64,000 nucleotides of DNA, taken from assembly GCA_016647705.1 (NCBI GenBank), contig CM028335.1, forward strand, positions 11,422,905-11,486,904, written 5' to 3'. This stretch comes from Eucommia ulmoides (lineage: Eukaryota > Streptophyta > Magnoliopsida > Garryales > Eucommiaceae). Positions 22,983 through 34,580 of this stretch are shown here, in pieces (the first letter of the stretch is position 1; the number at the start of each line of letters is the position of its first letter). Under the pieces are notes generated by a model. It saw only the letters and a list, made by a program, of their open reading frames with translations, had not been told where the DNA came from and did not search any database. A program made the position numbers and the translations under genes.

Positions 22983-23960
22983 GGAAGATTAGACAAAAAG
23001 TTGCTGGATGGCAAGCAAATTTGCTCTCGAGTGGAGGTCGTTTAATATTGTTAAAACACGTGCTTCAGAGCATGACTTTTTATCTGTTTATGGCGATTTC
23101 TCCTCCGATATCTGTTATTCATGAAGCTAAAAAAATATTAGCTCTTTTCTTTTGGGAATCAACTACAGGAAAAAAGAAATTGTACTGGAAGCGCTGGAAT
23201 AAGATCTATCTCCCATTACAAGAGGGTGGCCTGGGGATTCGAGATTTACAGGATGTTATTCGAGTTTTCAAGATGAAACTTTGGTGGAGATTTAGAGAAG
23301 GATCTACTATGTGGGCTAGATTTTTGAAAAACAAGTACAATTGTAGTGGTCTAGCAGCAAAGTGCAAAAACTTCTCTTCTCAAAGCCATGTTTGGAGTGC
23401 CCTGCTTGAAGGTAAATTTTTCGCCGAGGACCACATTCAATTTTTGATAGGAAAAGGTAATGTATCTTTTTGGTGGGACACATGGCTGATCTCCGTTCCA
23501 CTTGGTGATATCTTGGTGGTTGATTCGAGTTTGTCGAAGATGCTTGTCAAAGATGTTCACTTCTCGAACGGGGACTGGGACATGCAATTTATTCAAACGC
23601 TTATTCCTGTAGATTATGTGAGAAAATTGGAAAACCTTCATACTCTTAAAGCGTCCGACCAAGATGTAATGATTTGGATCCCTACCAACTCGGGAGAATT
23701 TTCAGTTAAATTTGCTTGGGAAGTGGTTAGAAAAAATCAGAATACTCATCCGTTCTTTAACAAGATTTGGCATAATTCTCTTCCAATCAAAATCTCCATC
23801 TTCATGTGGAGGCTTTTCATCAGATTGTTCTGGTGGATGAGGCAATTCAAAAGAAAGGCGTAAAGATCGTTTCCCCGGTGTAATTGTTGTTATAGGCCTC
23901 AGGTTGAATCTATACATCATCTGTTTTCGCAAGGGGATTTGGCTAAAATTGTGTGGTCTA
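22979..23960 (+). pseudogene. LINE A ORF2 continuation: RT C-terminus and zinc-binding domain
   Basis: The frame from 22979 resumes RT homology with 'KVAGWQANLLSSGGRLILLKHVL', a block shared with LINE C at 42250-42320. It continues through 'FFWESTTGKKKLYWKRWNKI' and 'GGLGIRDL' to 'NSLPIKISIFMWRLF', the start of the zf-RVT domain. The frame is lost near 23825; the expected 'HHLF' zinc ligands appear in another frame at about 23910-23930. The domain is typical of plant L1 ORF2 proteins. Confidence 0.82.
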
Positions 23961-24259
23961 CTTTTGGAGCGGCTTCTTGGAATGGTGAAGTGTTTGGAAG
24001 ATTAGTTGGTTAGTGGCAACGTCAAAGTTCGTCCCCTCTCAAAAAAAATTATGATACCCTCTTTTCTTTTGTGCTTTGCTGGAAAATTTAGAAAATACGT
24101 AACAAGATAAGATTTGATGGGATCCAATGCGACGCCCACAAGGTTATTGTTAACATTCACCAAACTTTGGCTAAGATTGCTCCCTTGGCGAGAAAACCAA
24201 AATCTAAGATTTAACTGGTTTATTGGAATCCGCCTCAATATAGAATCAAGATTAATTTA

Positions 24260-24700
24260 GTTGGAAGCTCTCGAGGAAATCCAGACCCTATTGGCAGAGG
24301 GGGCTCTTTCTGTAATACCAATGGTGAGTTGTTGCTTGGTTTTTCTCATTATTTTGGTTTTGAATCCAGTTTACTTACTGAAACCAAAGCCCTTTGGATT
24401 GCGCTCAAGTACTGTGTTGACTTTGAGTGGTACGGGTTGGAGGTTGAAAGTGACAATGCCATGTTAGTAGATATGGTTACTAGTAGAGCTCAAGTCCCTT
24501 GGCTTTTAATGTCTCTGATTAGGATGATCAAGGATTTGACTGCAAGGGTCCAAGTTTCTATTTCGCATTGTTTCAGGGAAGCAAACTCGGCTGCAGATAT
24601 GTTAGCCAAGTTAGGTAGTATTGGAGAAGATCAAATTTTCCGATCAGAATCAGATTGCCCGGCTTCTGTTAGAGGTTGCTTAAGACTAGACAGGTTTTGA
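24260..24700 (+). pseudogene. LINE A RNase H domain
   Basis: The frame 24329-24700 reads '...TETKALWIALKYC...', 'LEVESDNAMLVDMV' and 'SISHCFREANSAADMLAKLG', the order and spacing of a plant LINE-type RNase H with E, SD and REAN-AD motifs. The first catalytic Asp strand lies in another frame near 24260, so a frameshift is present. LINE B lacks this domain and LINE C has it at 40699-41064. Confidence 0.82.
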
Positions 24701-24888
24701 TTCTCGAACATTCGGAAGACTAAAGATATGTCTTTAGAGTTTTTGTCCTAATAGATTGCTTGCATTTGTTGTTTGTTTAGTTGGGCTCAGAGGTCAGGTT
24801 TCGCCCCCCTCTATTATTTGTTTGCTTTGTTTTATAAAATCTCTTCTTTCTTTCAAAAAAATAAATAAATATGTTATTAATAATTTCT

Positions 24889-25937
24889 AAAATAACTTTT
24901 TCTTGAAAAAGATAAAATCAAATAATTGACCGCCAAAATGAAGGCACTTTGTCAAAATCTATACCCTAAGATAAAGACATAGTAGCGATTTTGACAGTGT
25001 TAGGGTTTCCAATAAAAAATGGGTATCAATAATTGAATACATCTGTCCGACGATTTTTACTATTATCATCAAATCTTATTCTTCTGGCGATCAAATATAT
25101 GGATTAAATGTTGGACTGCATCAAAATATGACAGAGATTTGTAAGTCACCAAATCAACATGGATTCTAATATAGGAGTGTGGTTATGAAGAGTAAGTAAT
25201 GGGGTGTTCCCACTAGGAAGGAGAATCCATGTCTCTCCATCAATAAAGGAAACATTCATCTAAGGAGATGCTTCATTTTGCCTCAATTGTTTCCCATATG
25301 ACACCCTACATGTGTAGTTTGCTCCTTCTCCAAAGCATTCATACTCCCCCAAAGAATACCATCCTCAAACAAAATTTATTAAAAATTGAGAGAAAAAAGA
25401 GAGATGAAATTGTTTGTATCAGAAGAGAGACTAAACATAAAGTTGTATCTTTCGGTCTTTAAAATTTTATTATAGTCCAAATCAAGACAAAATGTATTAC
25501 TTTCGGTCCAATTATTCAATTCACGTGATTTGTTCTAATTTAAATTAATATTTAAAAATTAATTATTCAAAAATGCACAATCATGTTCTAAACAAAATAA
25601 AAGTTTAAGTCAAACTTGAAGACCTAGTAGGGCACTCATGGATCTATGGAGAGATCGATGGTGGTTTTTCAAAAACAATTATCTATATAATTGATGATGA
25701 TGAATTTGGTCATGGGTTATTCGTGTGGGCTTACGTTGAGTCGAACATGGAATACGAGCATAGCAAAAAGCCCAAACTACCTCAAATGGCTCAAGGGCCT
25801 CTGTGCCTCAAATAGGTCCATAACCTCGGCATCAAGGGCCAAAGCCCCGTATACAAGCAATGCACGAGTCAGGCCCCATGAGAACTCATCATTGGCATCA
25901 ATGCGCTGGTCGAGTCCCTAAACAGATTCGTTTAGAA
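24889..25937. other. Non-coding stretch between LINE A and an LTR-like relic
   Basis: AT-rich sequence. The frames at 25268-25462 and 25691-25921 show no recognisable domain and I do not call them genes. I searched the minus strand for the expected C-terminal pectinesterase exon (GEYxC motif) and did not see it. Confidence 0.5.
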
Positions 25938-26290
25938 TATTTGTTAGAGAAGTCACACTTATCTCAACAAAGAATTTGAACACGCTATGTGTGTGCTCTT
26001 AAAACAGATTCATAATTAAGGGCCCTCTCTCTCCTATTTCCCTCTTGATGGGGAACTATAAATAGTTCTGGTTGGTGTGAGAAAAGGTACCCACACAATT
26101 TGATATATACATTCATCTAGAATTATCTTCACCTGAGATATTTAGTCTCACGATGGAGGTTCTTCGCTGGGAACTCCCCCCTCTCCTCCCGGTGTAAGAA
26201 TTTTTGTCGGAAGAACCCCAGCTAGGAGAGGAGGATTGCACGGATCTCTCACTAAATTTACTGATGTACCAATTTCAAGTATCATCAATA
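25938..26290 (+). mobile_element. Possible solo LTR or LTR relic
   Basis: From TGTTAGAGAAGTCAC onward the stretch holds a TATAAATAG box at about 26067 and, at 26150-26240, a GC-richer segment with 'ggttcttcgctgggaac' and 'ctctcctcccggtgtaag', matched downstream by 'ggaagaaccccagctagg'. This arrangement resembles R-region hairpins of plant Ty3 LTRs. Borders and target duplication are not clear. Confidence 0.35.
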
Positions 26291-27038
26291 ATAAATTAGG
26301 ATGATTTTTTTTTTATTTTTTTTATTTTAAATATATTTTCATGAGGAATTGGGATTAATTTGATGAGAATAGATGAATAAAATTTGATTAGTGAAATTTT
26401 GGGGAGAAAAATGTGGCAAAGAAATTTACACTCACTTCTAAGATAGTTAAATTAAATTATATTTTATATTTTTTAACTTTTAGATTTGTATTTAATTGAC
26501 CAATTTTTTTATTTATTTTTTATTTTTTTAATCTTTTTATACTTATAAATTACAAAATCAAAATAATATCTTCAGGGACCGAGAATTTTTAGTACATAAT
26601 TTTTATGCCAATTTTCTTTTAGATATCTAAATATAGAATTCACTTTAATTTTTAATGTTTAAACTGGTCATCTTACAATCATATTGGTGTCGAATTGATT
26701 TAGTATATTAATATACACCTATTAAATGAAATTTTGATTGTTCTCCGTTGGCAAAATTCTGGGACGTCGATTTTTAATTTTTTTAATATATGATAAGATT
26801 TCTTTGTATTATTTTACACGCACCTCGACTAATCAATTCTCTGGACGATCTTAAGGGCACATTTTTTCATATCGACCTATTGCATTTAAGATTAAATTTA
26901 ATATTTAATTCTTGAAATACTTCTTAGGAGAGTCGAAACTTGGTTGATAAAGAATGAGAGCACCACCCCTTGCCAACCGAACTAACACTTTTAGGTACGG
27001 ACATTGATAATTGAACCACCTAAAATTATTGAAATTTT
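26291..27038. other. AT-rich stretch downstream of the pectinesterase exon
   Basis: No frame and no element identified. It is where a pectinesterase 3'-terminal exon would be expected if the gene were compact; none is seen. Confidence 0.5.
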
Positions 27039-27039
27039 A

Positions 27040-27073
<34 letters not shown>

Positions 27074-27074
27074 G
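27039..27074. repeat. AAT trinucleotide microsatellite
   Basis: About twelve uninterrupted AAT/TAA units, only 24 bp from the end of the pectinesterase exon. Confidence 0.95.
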
Positions 27075-27097
27075 CATTTAGGATCAATCACAGACTA

Positions 27098-27349
27098 GTC
27101 TCTAGAAGAGTCCCTCCAATGGTTCCAGCCATTTGAAGAAATGACGTCGGACATGTACATCTTGGAGAACACCACGGTAGCGTAGGCACCCCAGGATCGA
27201 CCGAGCCAAACCCTACCGGTTTCGGTGACTTCGCAATTTACAAAAGAAAACCTGGTTCGGTCATTAGCGGAATTCCTTGCTTGAGCCGTTATTGAGCCAC
27301 TCACTCCAACCGCCGCGTCTCCTATCACTAATGAATTTATCTTGCAATC
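27098..27349 (-). pseudogene. Pectinesterase exon 4 (by family order), intact frame
   Basis: After a TTAATGCAG acceptor, 84 codons in phase 0 encode a pectinesterase segment that starts DCKINSLV and includes [37 protein letters not shown] and MYMSDVI...GWNHW. The LGRxW motif carries the Arg and Trp of the active site. One oddity is QAR where the family usually has QGR. The frame meets TAG just after SSRD, at the point where this family normally has an intron; no GT follows directly, and the nearest is two bases on (CTA|GTCTGT), so the donor is shifted or damaged. The enzyme family de-esterifies cell-wall pectin in the apoplast. The preceding exon is 12.2 kb away at 39541. Confidence 0.85.
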
Positions 27350-27474
27350 CTGCATTAACAATTATCTCGTCACTATCTACAACCAAGCTATTTGTCAACA
27401 AATATGCACATTATTCCCTAAAATTTTCGAAAAGATAATTATATGACACAATAAGGAGACAGATTTAAAAAGTA

Positions 27475-27765
27475 GGTAAATTTTACACCCATCTTCTGGC
27501 ATCTAAACAATACGATATTTCTTTTAGTTTTGAAAATATCATGACAGCTTTTCTTATTTTTAAAACCCAACAACGACATACTAAAATGCATCTAAACTAT
27601 GGCAGACTAATAATTTTAAATTTTATTTGACCAATTTATTATTCTATTTTTGACCTTTTAAACTATAAAATAATTTTAAAAATATTCAAACCATGAGTAT
27701 AAATTTCATGCAACAATGAGAATTTTTCCACCCATTTAATAGAAAAAAATATTCGATAGATTTAT
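27475..27765. repeat. Dispersed repeat, copy 2
   Basis: It matches 10195-10450 in order and orientation through shared words such as 'gaaaatatcat', 'ttttaaaacccaaca', 'gcagactaata' and 'tccacccattt'. It lies within the large pectinesterase intron. Confidence 0.65.
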
Positions 27766-28987
27766 TTACATAAACTATATATATATATATATATATATAA
27801 ACAACTTTTTTTACACTAAAACTCAAAACATTTACAATTGAGGGAAACAATTGCAGAAAGAAAGAAAAAAAAAGGGTAAATTTGAAAACTTATTTAAAAC
27901 TGCCCTACCATGATTTGAAGTCTTTTTTTTTTTTTTTTGTGCATAAACAAAAACTTTATGAAAAAATTGGGGTTGCATAAAAAAATTACAAAAAAAGAAA
28001 AAAAAAAAAAGAAGGGAAGAAAGATATGAAATTGGGAAAAAATACAATGAATAAATAATAAATTTAAAGACTAATTAATAAAAATGTATATATATTAGAG
28101 TGAAAAAATATCAAATCTTACTATCAGATAATTATAAATGATAAATTATTTTTTAATAATATAGTGAAAAGATTAAAGTTATAATTTTACATTAATTCAA
28201 AACCATTACCAAGGGATATCTTTGATATTTTCAAAATTAGGAGTCTCATTGTAAATTTTCAAATCACAAGAGGTGTCGTTGAAATTAAGCACCCTGGTCA
28301 TTGTCAACTAATATACTATTTCTCATTTTTTCACTTTATGTCAAATTATCAAAAGTCTATACTAAATTTAGAATTAAATCTCAAATTTCAACAAACCCAA
28401 AATCAACTGATAAATTCATTTAAAAAAAAAAAATCCATATTGACTTTTGAAATACATCTCAAACTCCAATTATACATTGTTTATAAAATATTGAAATTAT
28501 TAATAAAATTTTAAAATATATTTTAATCAATATAAATAACAAAAAAGGAACAACCTATATTTTGGAAACTCATTCGAAATAATATCTTGTGCTCAAAACA
28601 TCTAAAAGTTATTAAAGTACTTTAACAAAAAAAAAAAAAAACAAAAACAAACTAGCATCCCTATTAAAAGAACTCTTCCATTCCAAGGTAAAGAGAACCA
28701 AATCAATGCTGGTTGATAAACGTTAAATTTACCAAAAACTTACAAATATGTGAATGAAAATTCAACTAATTTTGTTTTAAAAGTAACACGAGTAAAGAAC
28801 TAGATTTAAAAAAGAAAACACAAATTAAGAGTTAAAGACAAAAGCAAGAAAATTTGAGATTTTAAATTAATACCTTATTCAAAAAAAAAATATAGATAGT
28901 TTATTCTTATTGTATTATTTATATTAATTAAAATATGGGGATTTATTGATAAATTTCAAATAAATTTCATTACACATATAAAGTTAT
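27766..28987. other. AT-rich intron sequence
   Basis: It has TA runs at 27775-27799 and poly(T) and poly(A) stretches at 27922-28015; the minus-strand Phe-rich frame there is a homopolymer artefact. No element identified. Confidence 0.6.
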
Positions 28988-29995
28988 ACACTTTTTCCCA
29001 AATCCCAAGCAACATGCCATCGACTTCCCTTATCATTTTGTACTATACCAAATACTTCTCCTGTCATTTTAGAAATACTAGAGACATCTCCTGTCTTTTT
29101 ATTCAAATACCATTTACCTCCCTTATTAATTATAAAATAATAAATATTTTTATTATAATATTAATTTTACTCTTGACTATTTAAAAAATAATTAAATAAT
29201 AAAAAAACTAAAATACATAAATAACCATTTCTTTTATATATATTCATCGCCACCTCTTACCATCGCACCTACCCCTACCACCACCTCCTAACGCCGCCCA
29301 CCACCCGCCATCACCTCCCGCCACCGCCACCCTCACCACCCACCCGCCGCCACCCTCCACCACCTCCTACCACCACTTCCTACCGCCACCACCTCCCACC
29401 GCCGCCACCCACCACCTCCCACCTACCTCTACCCACCCCCATTTTAAAAAATATATATATTTTTAACCATTTCATTAAAATAAAAATAAAAATAAAAATT
29501 TTACCCTTTCATTAACCCTTTTCTCTTTCTCTCTCCGGTGGTGGTGGGGGTTGGTGGCGGTGGTGGTGGGTAGTGGTGGTGACGATGGGTGGTGGCGGGG
29601 GAGTAGGGTGGTGGGATGTGGCAGCAGGAGGTGGTGGTGGGAGTTGGGGGGTGGCAGTGGCGGTGCGTAATGGTGGGAGGTGGAGTTGGGTGGCGGTGGT
29701 GGGAGTTAGGCGGTGGCAATGGCGATGGGAGTTGAGAGGTAAATATAATTATTTAAAAAGTTAAGGGTAAAAAAAATAATTTTCAAAATATAAGAGTGCT
29801 AATGATTTTATTTTTTTTAAAAATAAAAATAAAATAAACTAAGGGAAATTTTGTCCAAAGGAAGATAAGTAGTGTTTGAGCAAAAAAACAAGAGAATTTT
29901 ATGGTATTTGCAAAATGACAAGGAAAGTATCTAGTATAGTGCAAAATGATAGGGGAGGTCAATGGTATATACCCAAGTAGGTAAGAGGAAAAGTA
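28988..29995. mobile_element. Foldback element with CCACC-rich arms
   Basis: The left arm (28988-29440) and right arm (29525-29995) are inverted copies, diverged but collinear. For instance 'cttatcattttgtactata' at 29030 answers the inverse of 29915-29950, and CACCACCTCC-type sequence at 29250-29440 answers GGTGGTGGGAG at 29535-29725. The arms are around 460 bp and the loop about 80 bp, so single strands could form a long hairpin. Frames reading Pro/His on one strand and Gly/Val/Trp on the other come from the CCACC repeat. No transposase. The right end abuts truncated LINE B. Confidence 0.75.
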
Positions 29996-30001
29996 CTACG
30001 T

Positions 30002-31569
30002 TGGAACGAAATAGCCAGTTAAATCATGGCAAATCTACTTGGCAGACAATTCCAATGCACGTAAAAATTACTCTTTGAGAGGTTGATCAATTGGCCCGAT
30101 GCTGACTGGTAATCATTAAGAACCGACATTAGTTGTCGAATGTTCGACATGCTTCCATTACAAAATAATAATGTGTCATCTGCAAAGAATAAATGGAAAA
30201 TAATCGGGCAACCATGTCTTCTAATATGCGGGTTGATAAGATTATTATTCACCGCTTGTGAAATTGAACGACTAACCACCTCTTCGGCAAGAATAAAGAG
30301 AAGAGGGAAAATTGGGTCTTCTTATCTTAAACCCCAAGAGCTTTGTGAAAGCCCCTTGTAGACACCTTGGAACATCACCGAAAACTTAACATTCGAAATA
30401 CATTCCGAGTTAACTCTTATGAAAGCTTTACAAAAACTAAATTTTCTCAACACTGCAATCAAGAATGGCCATTCCAACCTGTCGTAGGCTTTCATTATAT
30501 CCAATTTAAACATAACATTTTTACCTCGTACTTTCTTACCCAAGTCTCTGGTAAGTTCTTGGGCCAAATCCACCGCTTCCATAATAGATCTATTCGAGAT
30601 GAAACCATGTTGATAAGGAAAAATCAACCTCGGCAAAAGAGTGGCCAAACGGTTTGCCAAAGCTTTCGAAAAAATCATGTAAACCACATTGCATAAGCTT
30701 ATTGGCCTAAAATCATTTGGAGATGATGGGACCAATTTCTTAGGAACAATCACTAGTAACATACTCGTATAAGTGTCCGGAAGGTAATCACCTAAAAGGA
30801 AACAATTAGCAGTAGCCCAGACATCATGCTTTACAATATCCTAAGAAATCTAAAAGAAAGACGAGGAAAACGAACAAATACCTGATGCACTATCAATGCC
30901 AATAAACCAAACCACATCCCTTATTTCTTCCATGGAAAACGAAGGTATAAGAGCAGCATTCACATCGTGATCCACCAATGTTGGGTTAACATCCAATAAG
31001 CTAATGTTCATATTAATGGGACCTACTTGATAAACATCCTGATAGAAATCAATAGCTGCTGTGTGAAAGATATTTGGGTAGACTAAAGAATGCCCTGAAC
31101 TAGTTGTGATGCCCATTAAGTTAAGAGGTTTGTTTTGATCTTTAACCGAAGCATGGAAAAATTTTGTAATACTATCCCCCTCCTTTAACCACTTCTCTCT
31201 TGATTTTTGCTTCCAATAAATCTCTTCGTTTCTCAAACATTTATCTAACTCAAAATGAGCCAATTTCTGCTCATTAGCGACATCTTCATTCCATTGGTGC
31301 TTAAGGCTGGCGTCGAGGACCTCAATTCGATCCCTCCACGTTCCCAAGTCTGTGAAAATATTCCCGAAAGTACTTCGGTTCCATTCCTTCAGGGTTGTTC
31401 TCGTATTTTTTAAATTGTGGCTAAGTCTCACTAAATCGTTAATGTGAGTAGAAGACCAAACAACTTTAACCATCATCAGAAAATTCCCATGATTCGCCCT
31501 CATTTGTTGAAAACAATGTAAACGAGGACCCTGATAAGTCATGGTAGAGGAGAAAAATACAAAGGGCAA
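30002..31569 (-). pseudogene. LINE B reverse transcriptase and linker
   Basis: The 239-residue frame 31569-30850 contains the linker motifs 'LKEWNRSTFGNIF' and 'EIYWKQKSREKWLKEGD'. It ends 'FIGIDSASGICSFSSSFF', the degenerate form of the 'APGPDGF' block. After a frameshift, 30762-30322 has 'DFRPISLCNVVY', 'QHGFISNRSI' and 'FKLDIMKAYDRLEW'. The frame 30279-30019 starts with a 'FFADDTLLFCNGS' catalytic block in place of YADD. Homology ends at about 30002. Confidence 0.85.
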
Positions 31570-31661
31570 TGATCTGAGACATCTTGAGCTAAATGAGTAA
31601 GCTTGCCATTATACAATGCGCAAAAATCCTGAGAAACAAGGACTCTGTCTAAACGCGAGTA

Positions 31662-32237
31662 TTATCGAGCTAAGCCCGATCTATTATTGTAGAAAGTAAA
31701 GACTGAGCCTGAAAAAGCCGATTCTATGAGACCCGCTTGTTGAATACAATTTTCAAAATCTTCCATACCTCTATGAGATGGGGCGACTTGACCCAATTTT
31801 TTCTCAATATGCCTAATGATGTTCAAGTCTCCTCCCCAAACCACCGATAAAGAATTAGTAGCCATGAGGGATAATAAAGAAGAGCAAAGATCTCAACGTT
31901 CAGTGATGAAACAACTAGCATAAACTATCACTACCAAAATCTCTACATTCAACCACGAAATTACACAAGCAATAAATTGCTTATGTTTTTGAATTATCGT
32001 AACTTGAAACACACTCTTCCATAATAGCCAAATCTTTCCACCTTCTTCTTGATTAGAAATGGCATTTTGAAATCTAATCACCTTATTAATTCTTCTCATG
32101 TTGCTATCCTCAATCCAAGGATCAATCAAGCTCACAATAGAAACTCTATTTTGATTAACTATATTCTTCAAAGAATATAGGGTTTTCGGATTACCTATCC
32201 CCCTGTAATTCCACAAAAGTATAGAGTCCATCATCAA
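31662..32237 (-). pseudogene. LINE B endonuclease domain
   Basis: The frame 32237-31893 opens with a LINE ORF2 start, 'LLWNYRGIGNP', and includes 'VSLIDPWIEDSNM', while 31865-31662 has 'WGGDLNIIRHIEKKLG', the GDFN metal-binding block. The two are separated by a frameshift. It is the same clade as LINE C (44198-43684). Confidence 0.85.
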
Positions 32238-32299
32238 AAAAATTATTGATTTTGTTTACGAGAACCACTGTTCTAAGAAATTTCCTCACATTAGTGGTT

Positions 32300-33652
32300 T
32301 TGTTTGGGCGGCTTCTTCTTCTTGTAACCAAGGTAAACTCTCATCCTTCCAGTGCATTGGATTAAAAAAATATACCCTCTTGGTAAAGAGCTTTGCTCTT
32401 CCACTAAATTCATCTTTGAGTTTGTCTCGACCAAAACAATCTGCATGTCGGCAGGCTAAATATTCTCTTCATTTACTAGATAGGCTTCGCTCATTTCCTC
32501 CTCCGTTGCATCATTCTTGGCTCTCTTTTTTTTGTATAGAAGCTTCTAGTTCAGTAGTTACTTTTCAAAACAGAGTATCAATTTCTTGTAAAAGATTCTT
32601 CTCATCTTCTTTTATCACCACGTGAACAACTTTGTCTTAGGCAACACTTAAGACCACGCCATCTTGTTTATCTTGGGAGTTTATCTCCCCTTTTTCACAA
32701 TCACTTTTATCAGACTCATCATCGCTCTCCTTAGCAGCTTCTAGAAAAAAAATCGATCTTGCTCATACTCTGTTGGAAGGCCACTTTTTTAGTCGCCTTC
32801 TTCTTTCTCCTCACCACAGATTTATACAAGCTCACTTCGCCTGATACAACCTGCTTTCCTTTATCAGCTACCTTCATTATGCCTATCTGAGGTGTGACAA
32901 TCCGTCTTCTTCAAACAACATATGAATGACCCTGAACATTGCAATAAAAGCAAAAAGTCAGAAGTTGATCGTATGTAATTTCTTGATAAAAACCCTTATG
33001 TTTCCCAATCCAGTTCTTAGATGGAAGTGATTTTTCCAGCTCAATTTCCATACACACTCTAGCTGCGTTCAGTCTAGTGAGCATTAAAGTAGTAGAATCA
33101 ATGGCCAGAATTGGACCTATATCACTCGCAATGGTTTTGAGAAGTCCAAGAACAAAATAATTAATCGGCAATTTTGGAAATTGAATCCAAATCGGTGCAA
33201 TTGATGCATCTTGTCGATTGTTATACGCCTTATTCTATCTGTTTATTCGGTAGAAAAAACCTTTCATGGATGTTATCTCTCTAGTCAAAGCTTTCCACAT
33301 GTTGTTTTTTAGCTGAAAATGAATTAATAAAGATCTAGAATCCACGAGACCCATGGAAATTTCCCACTAAACCCCACGTGTTCTTAATTGCAACTTGAAT
33401 ATCTTCTAACGACGGTCGTCCCGTCTAAAATTTAACAATCACCGCTTTCTCAAACACCACCTACAATTAAGAAATCATTGAAGGAGAGAATGAGACAGTC
33501 GGGTTACCATCCTTCGCATATGTGCGTGCTTGAACATCAATATCTAGCAAGGAAGATGACGACAAAAGGGACGCCGCGTAGGATCGAATAAAACATGGAT
33601 TAGGGGATGGACGTTTCTCATTTGAAATCCCTAACGAATAAGGATCTCCCAT
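32300..33652 (-). pseudogene. LINE B ORF1 (nucleic-acid-binding protein), degenerate
   Basis: The best piece is 33171-32911, with 'PINYFVLGLLKTIASDIGPILAIDSTT' and 'LEKSLPSKNWIG', ending in 'TFCFYCNVQGHS', a damaged CCHC zinc knuckle. This matches the DUF4283 plus zinc-knuckle layout of plant LINE ORF1. The frame 33652-33467 probably covers the start. The rest is broken. Confidence 0.65.
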
Positions 33653-33960
33653 GGTCTAAGTAAAAGACACATGTTCACTAATTCTGCATGGGGAAACACC
33701 TCTTGCTGATGGAAGGAGAAATAGCAATGTGGTCACATGTAGATGGATGCAGATGGAAGGAAATGTCACCTGCAAAGTAGCAAAATGGCGGCAAAACCTG
33801 GAACGATCTTGCACTGTTCACGAATTCTGCAAGGAGAAACCACTCCTGTTAATAGAAGGATAACGTCGCCTGTAGTAGCAGCAACAATCGTCACCTACAG
33901 AGCGTGACCAGAAGAACGTCGGCGGCGCTGACCAGGCAGCAAAACGGCGATGAAAAACTA

Positions 33961-34418
33961 GGGTTGCATGGTATGCAATTGTACGAATAAAAATTGTATA
34001 GTTTTAAAGATAAATTATGTGCACATCACTTAATTTTTTGCGCTATTTTTAAGTGATAATACTTTATTGATTGCTTTATTTTCATTAAATACAATTAATT
34101 GAATAAGCATTTAATTCATTTAATTGTACTGTGTCATCAAACATTACTTAAGAGAGTAGAATTAAGAGGCACTAGAGAACCAATACAAAAAAAGTAGAAG
34201 TTTGAAATTAATACCTCTTTCAAAAAGTTTCTAATTATAATTTATTCTTATTTGGTAATTTCATATTAATTAAAATGCATTTTGGAATTTTATGTTTTTT
34301 TTTATAATTTTAAAATTTTATAAAAGAAATATCATATTCATTGGAATTTGAGATATCTTAAACTCAATATGTTTTTTTATTTTTGGTAATTTAATATTAA
34401 TTTAAAAAAAAATATTAA
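33961..34418. other. AT-rich stretch between LINE B and copia C
   Basis: No frame or element seen. By context it is pectinesterase intron sequence. Confidence 0.55.
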
Positions 34419-34580
34419 TGTAATATATGGGTTTGGCCCACTTGGCCTATTAGAACAAAACCCTAAACTTAGGGTCTCCCACTTCTCCTATAAATAGTTG
34501 TGTATATCATTGTATTGTTTGTACCGTTTTCATAAAATCAATATATTGTTCATGTTCCTCACTTCTCAATTATCTTAACA
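34419..34580 (+). repeat. 5' LTR of copia C
   Basis: 162 bp, TGTAATATATGGG ... ATCTTAACA, with TATAAATAG at about 34491 as likely promoter. The next bases, TGGTATCAAGAG at 34581, are the tRNA-iMet primer site. Confidence 0.88.

Larger units (their letters stand above)
20580..24869 (+). mobile_element. L1-type LINE A
   Basis: The insertion is bounded by TATGTCATTAATAATTTCT at 20561-20579 and TATGTTATTAATAATTTCT at 24870-24888, a 19-bp duplication with one mismatch, and ends in an A-rich tail (24855-24869). Parts in order: GC-richer 5' leader (20590-21060), the second half of an AP-endonuclease domain, reverse transcriptase, zinc-binding RT C-terminus and RNase H. ORF1 and the endonuclease N-terminus are missing, although the duplication shows that the 5' end is the true insertion end. 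The leader joins the endonuclease near 21068 (...AACAG then GGAGATTTTAAT). Several stops and frameshifts make it inactive. Confidence 0.88.
29996..33960 (-). mobile_element. L1-type LINE B, 3'-truncated
   Basis: On the minus strand, ORF1 remnants (about 33650-32300), endonuclease (32237-31662), a linker (31569-30850) and RT (30762-30002) follow in L1 order. The copy stops just past the FADD catalytic motif, at the foldback element; the RT C-terminus, zinc-binding domain, RNase H and tail are missing. Several frameshifts and stops separate the parts. It lies in the 12.2-kb pectinesterase intron, same strand as that gene. The 5' border near 33960 is approximate. Confidence 0.85.

Noticed and set aside
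25691..25921. 76-residue frame near the LTR-like relic
   Set aside because: No recognisable domain, no codon bias visible by eye, and flanked by non-coding sequence.
29501..29764. Pro/His-rich and Gly/Val-rich frames, like an extensin or glycine-rich protein
   Set aside because: The two strands of the CCACC repeat in the foldback arms; no start context or signal peptide, and the opposite arm mirrors it.
34414..34418. ATTAA as target duplication of copia C
   Set aside because: ATTAA precedes both LTRs but does not follow the 3' LTR, so it is not a duplication across the insertion.
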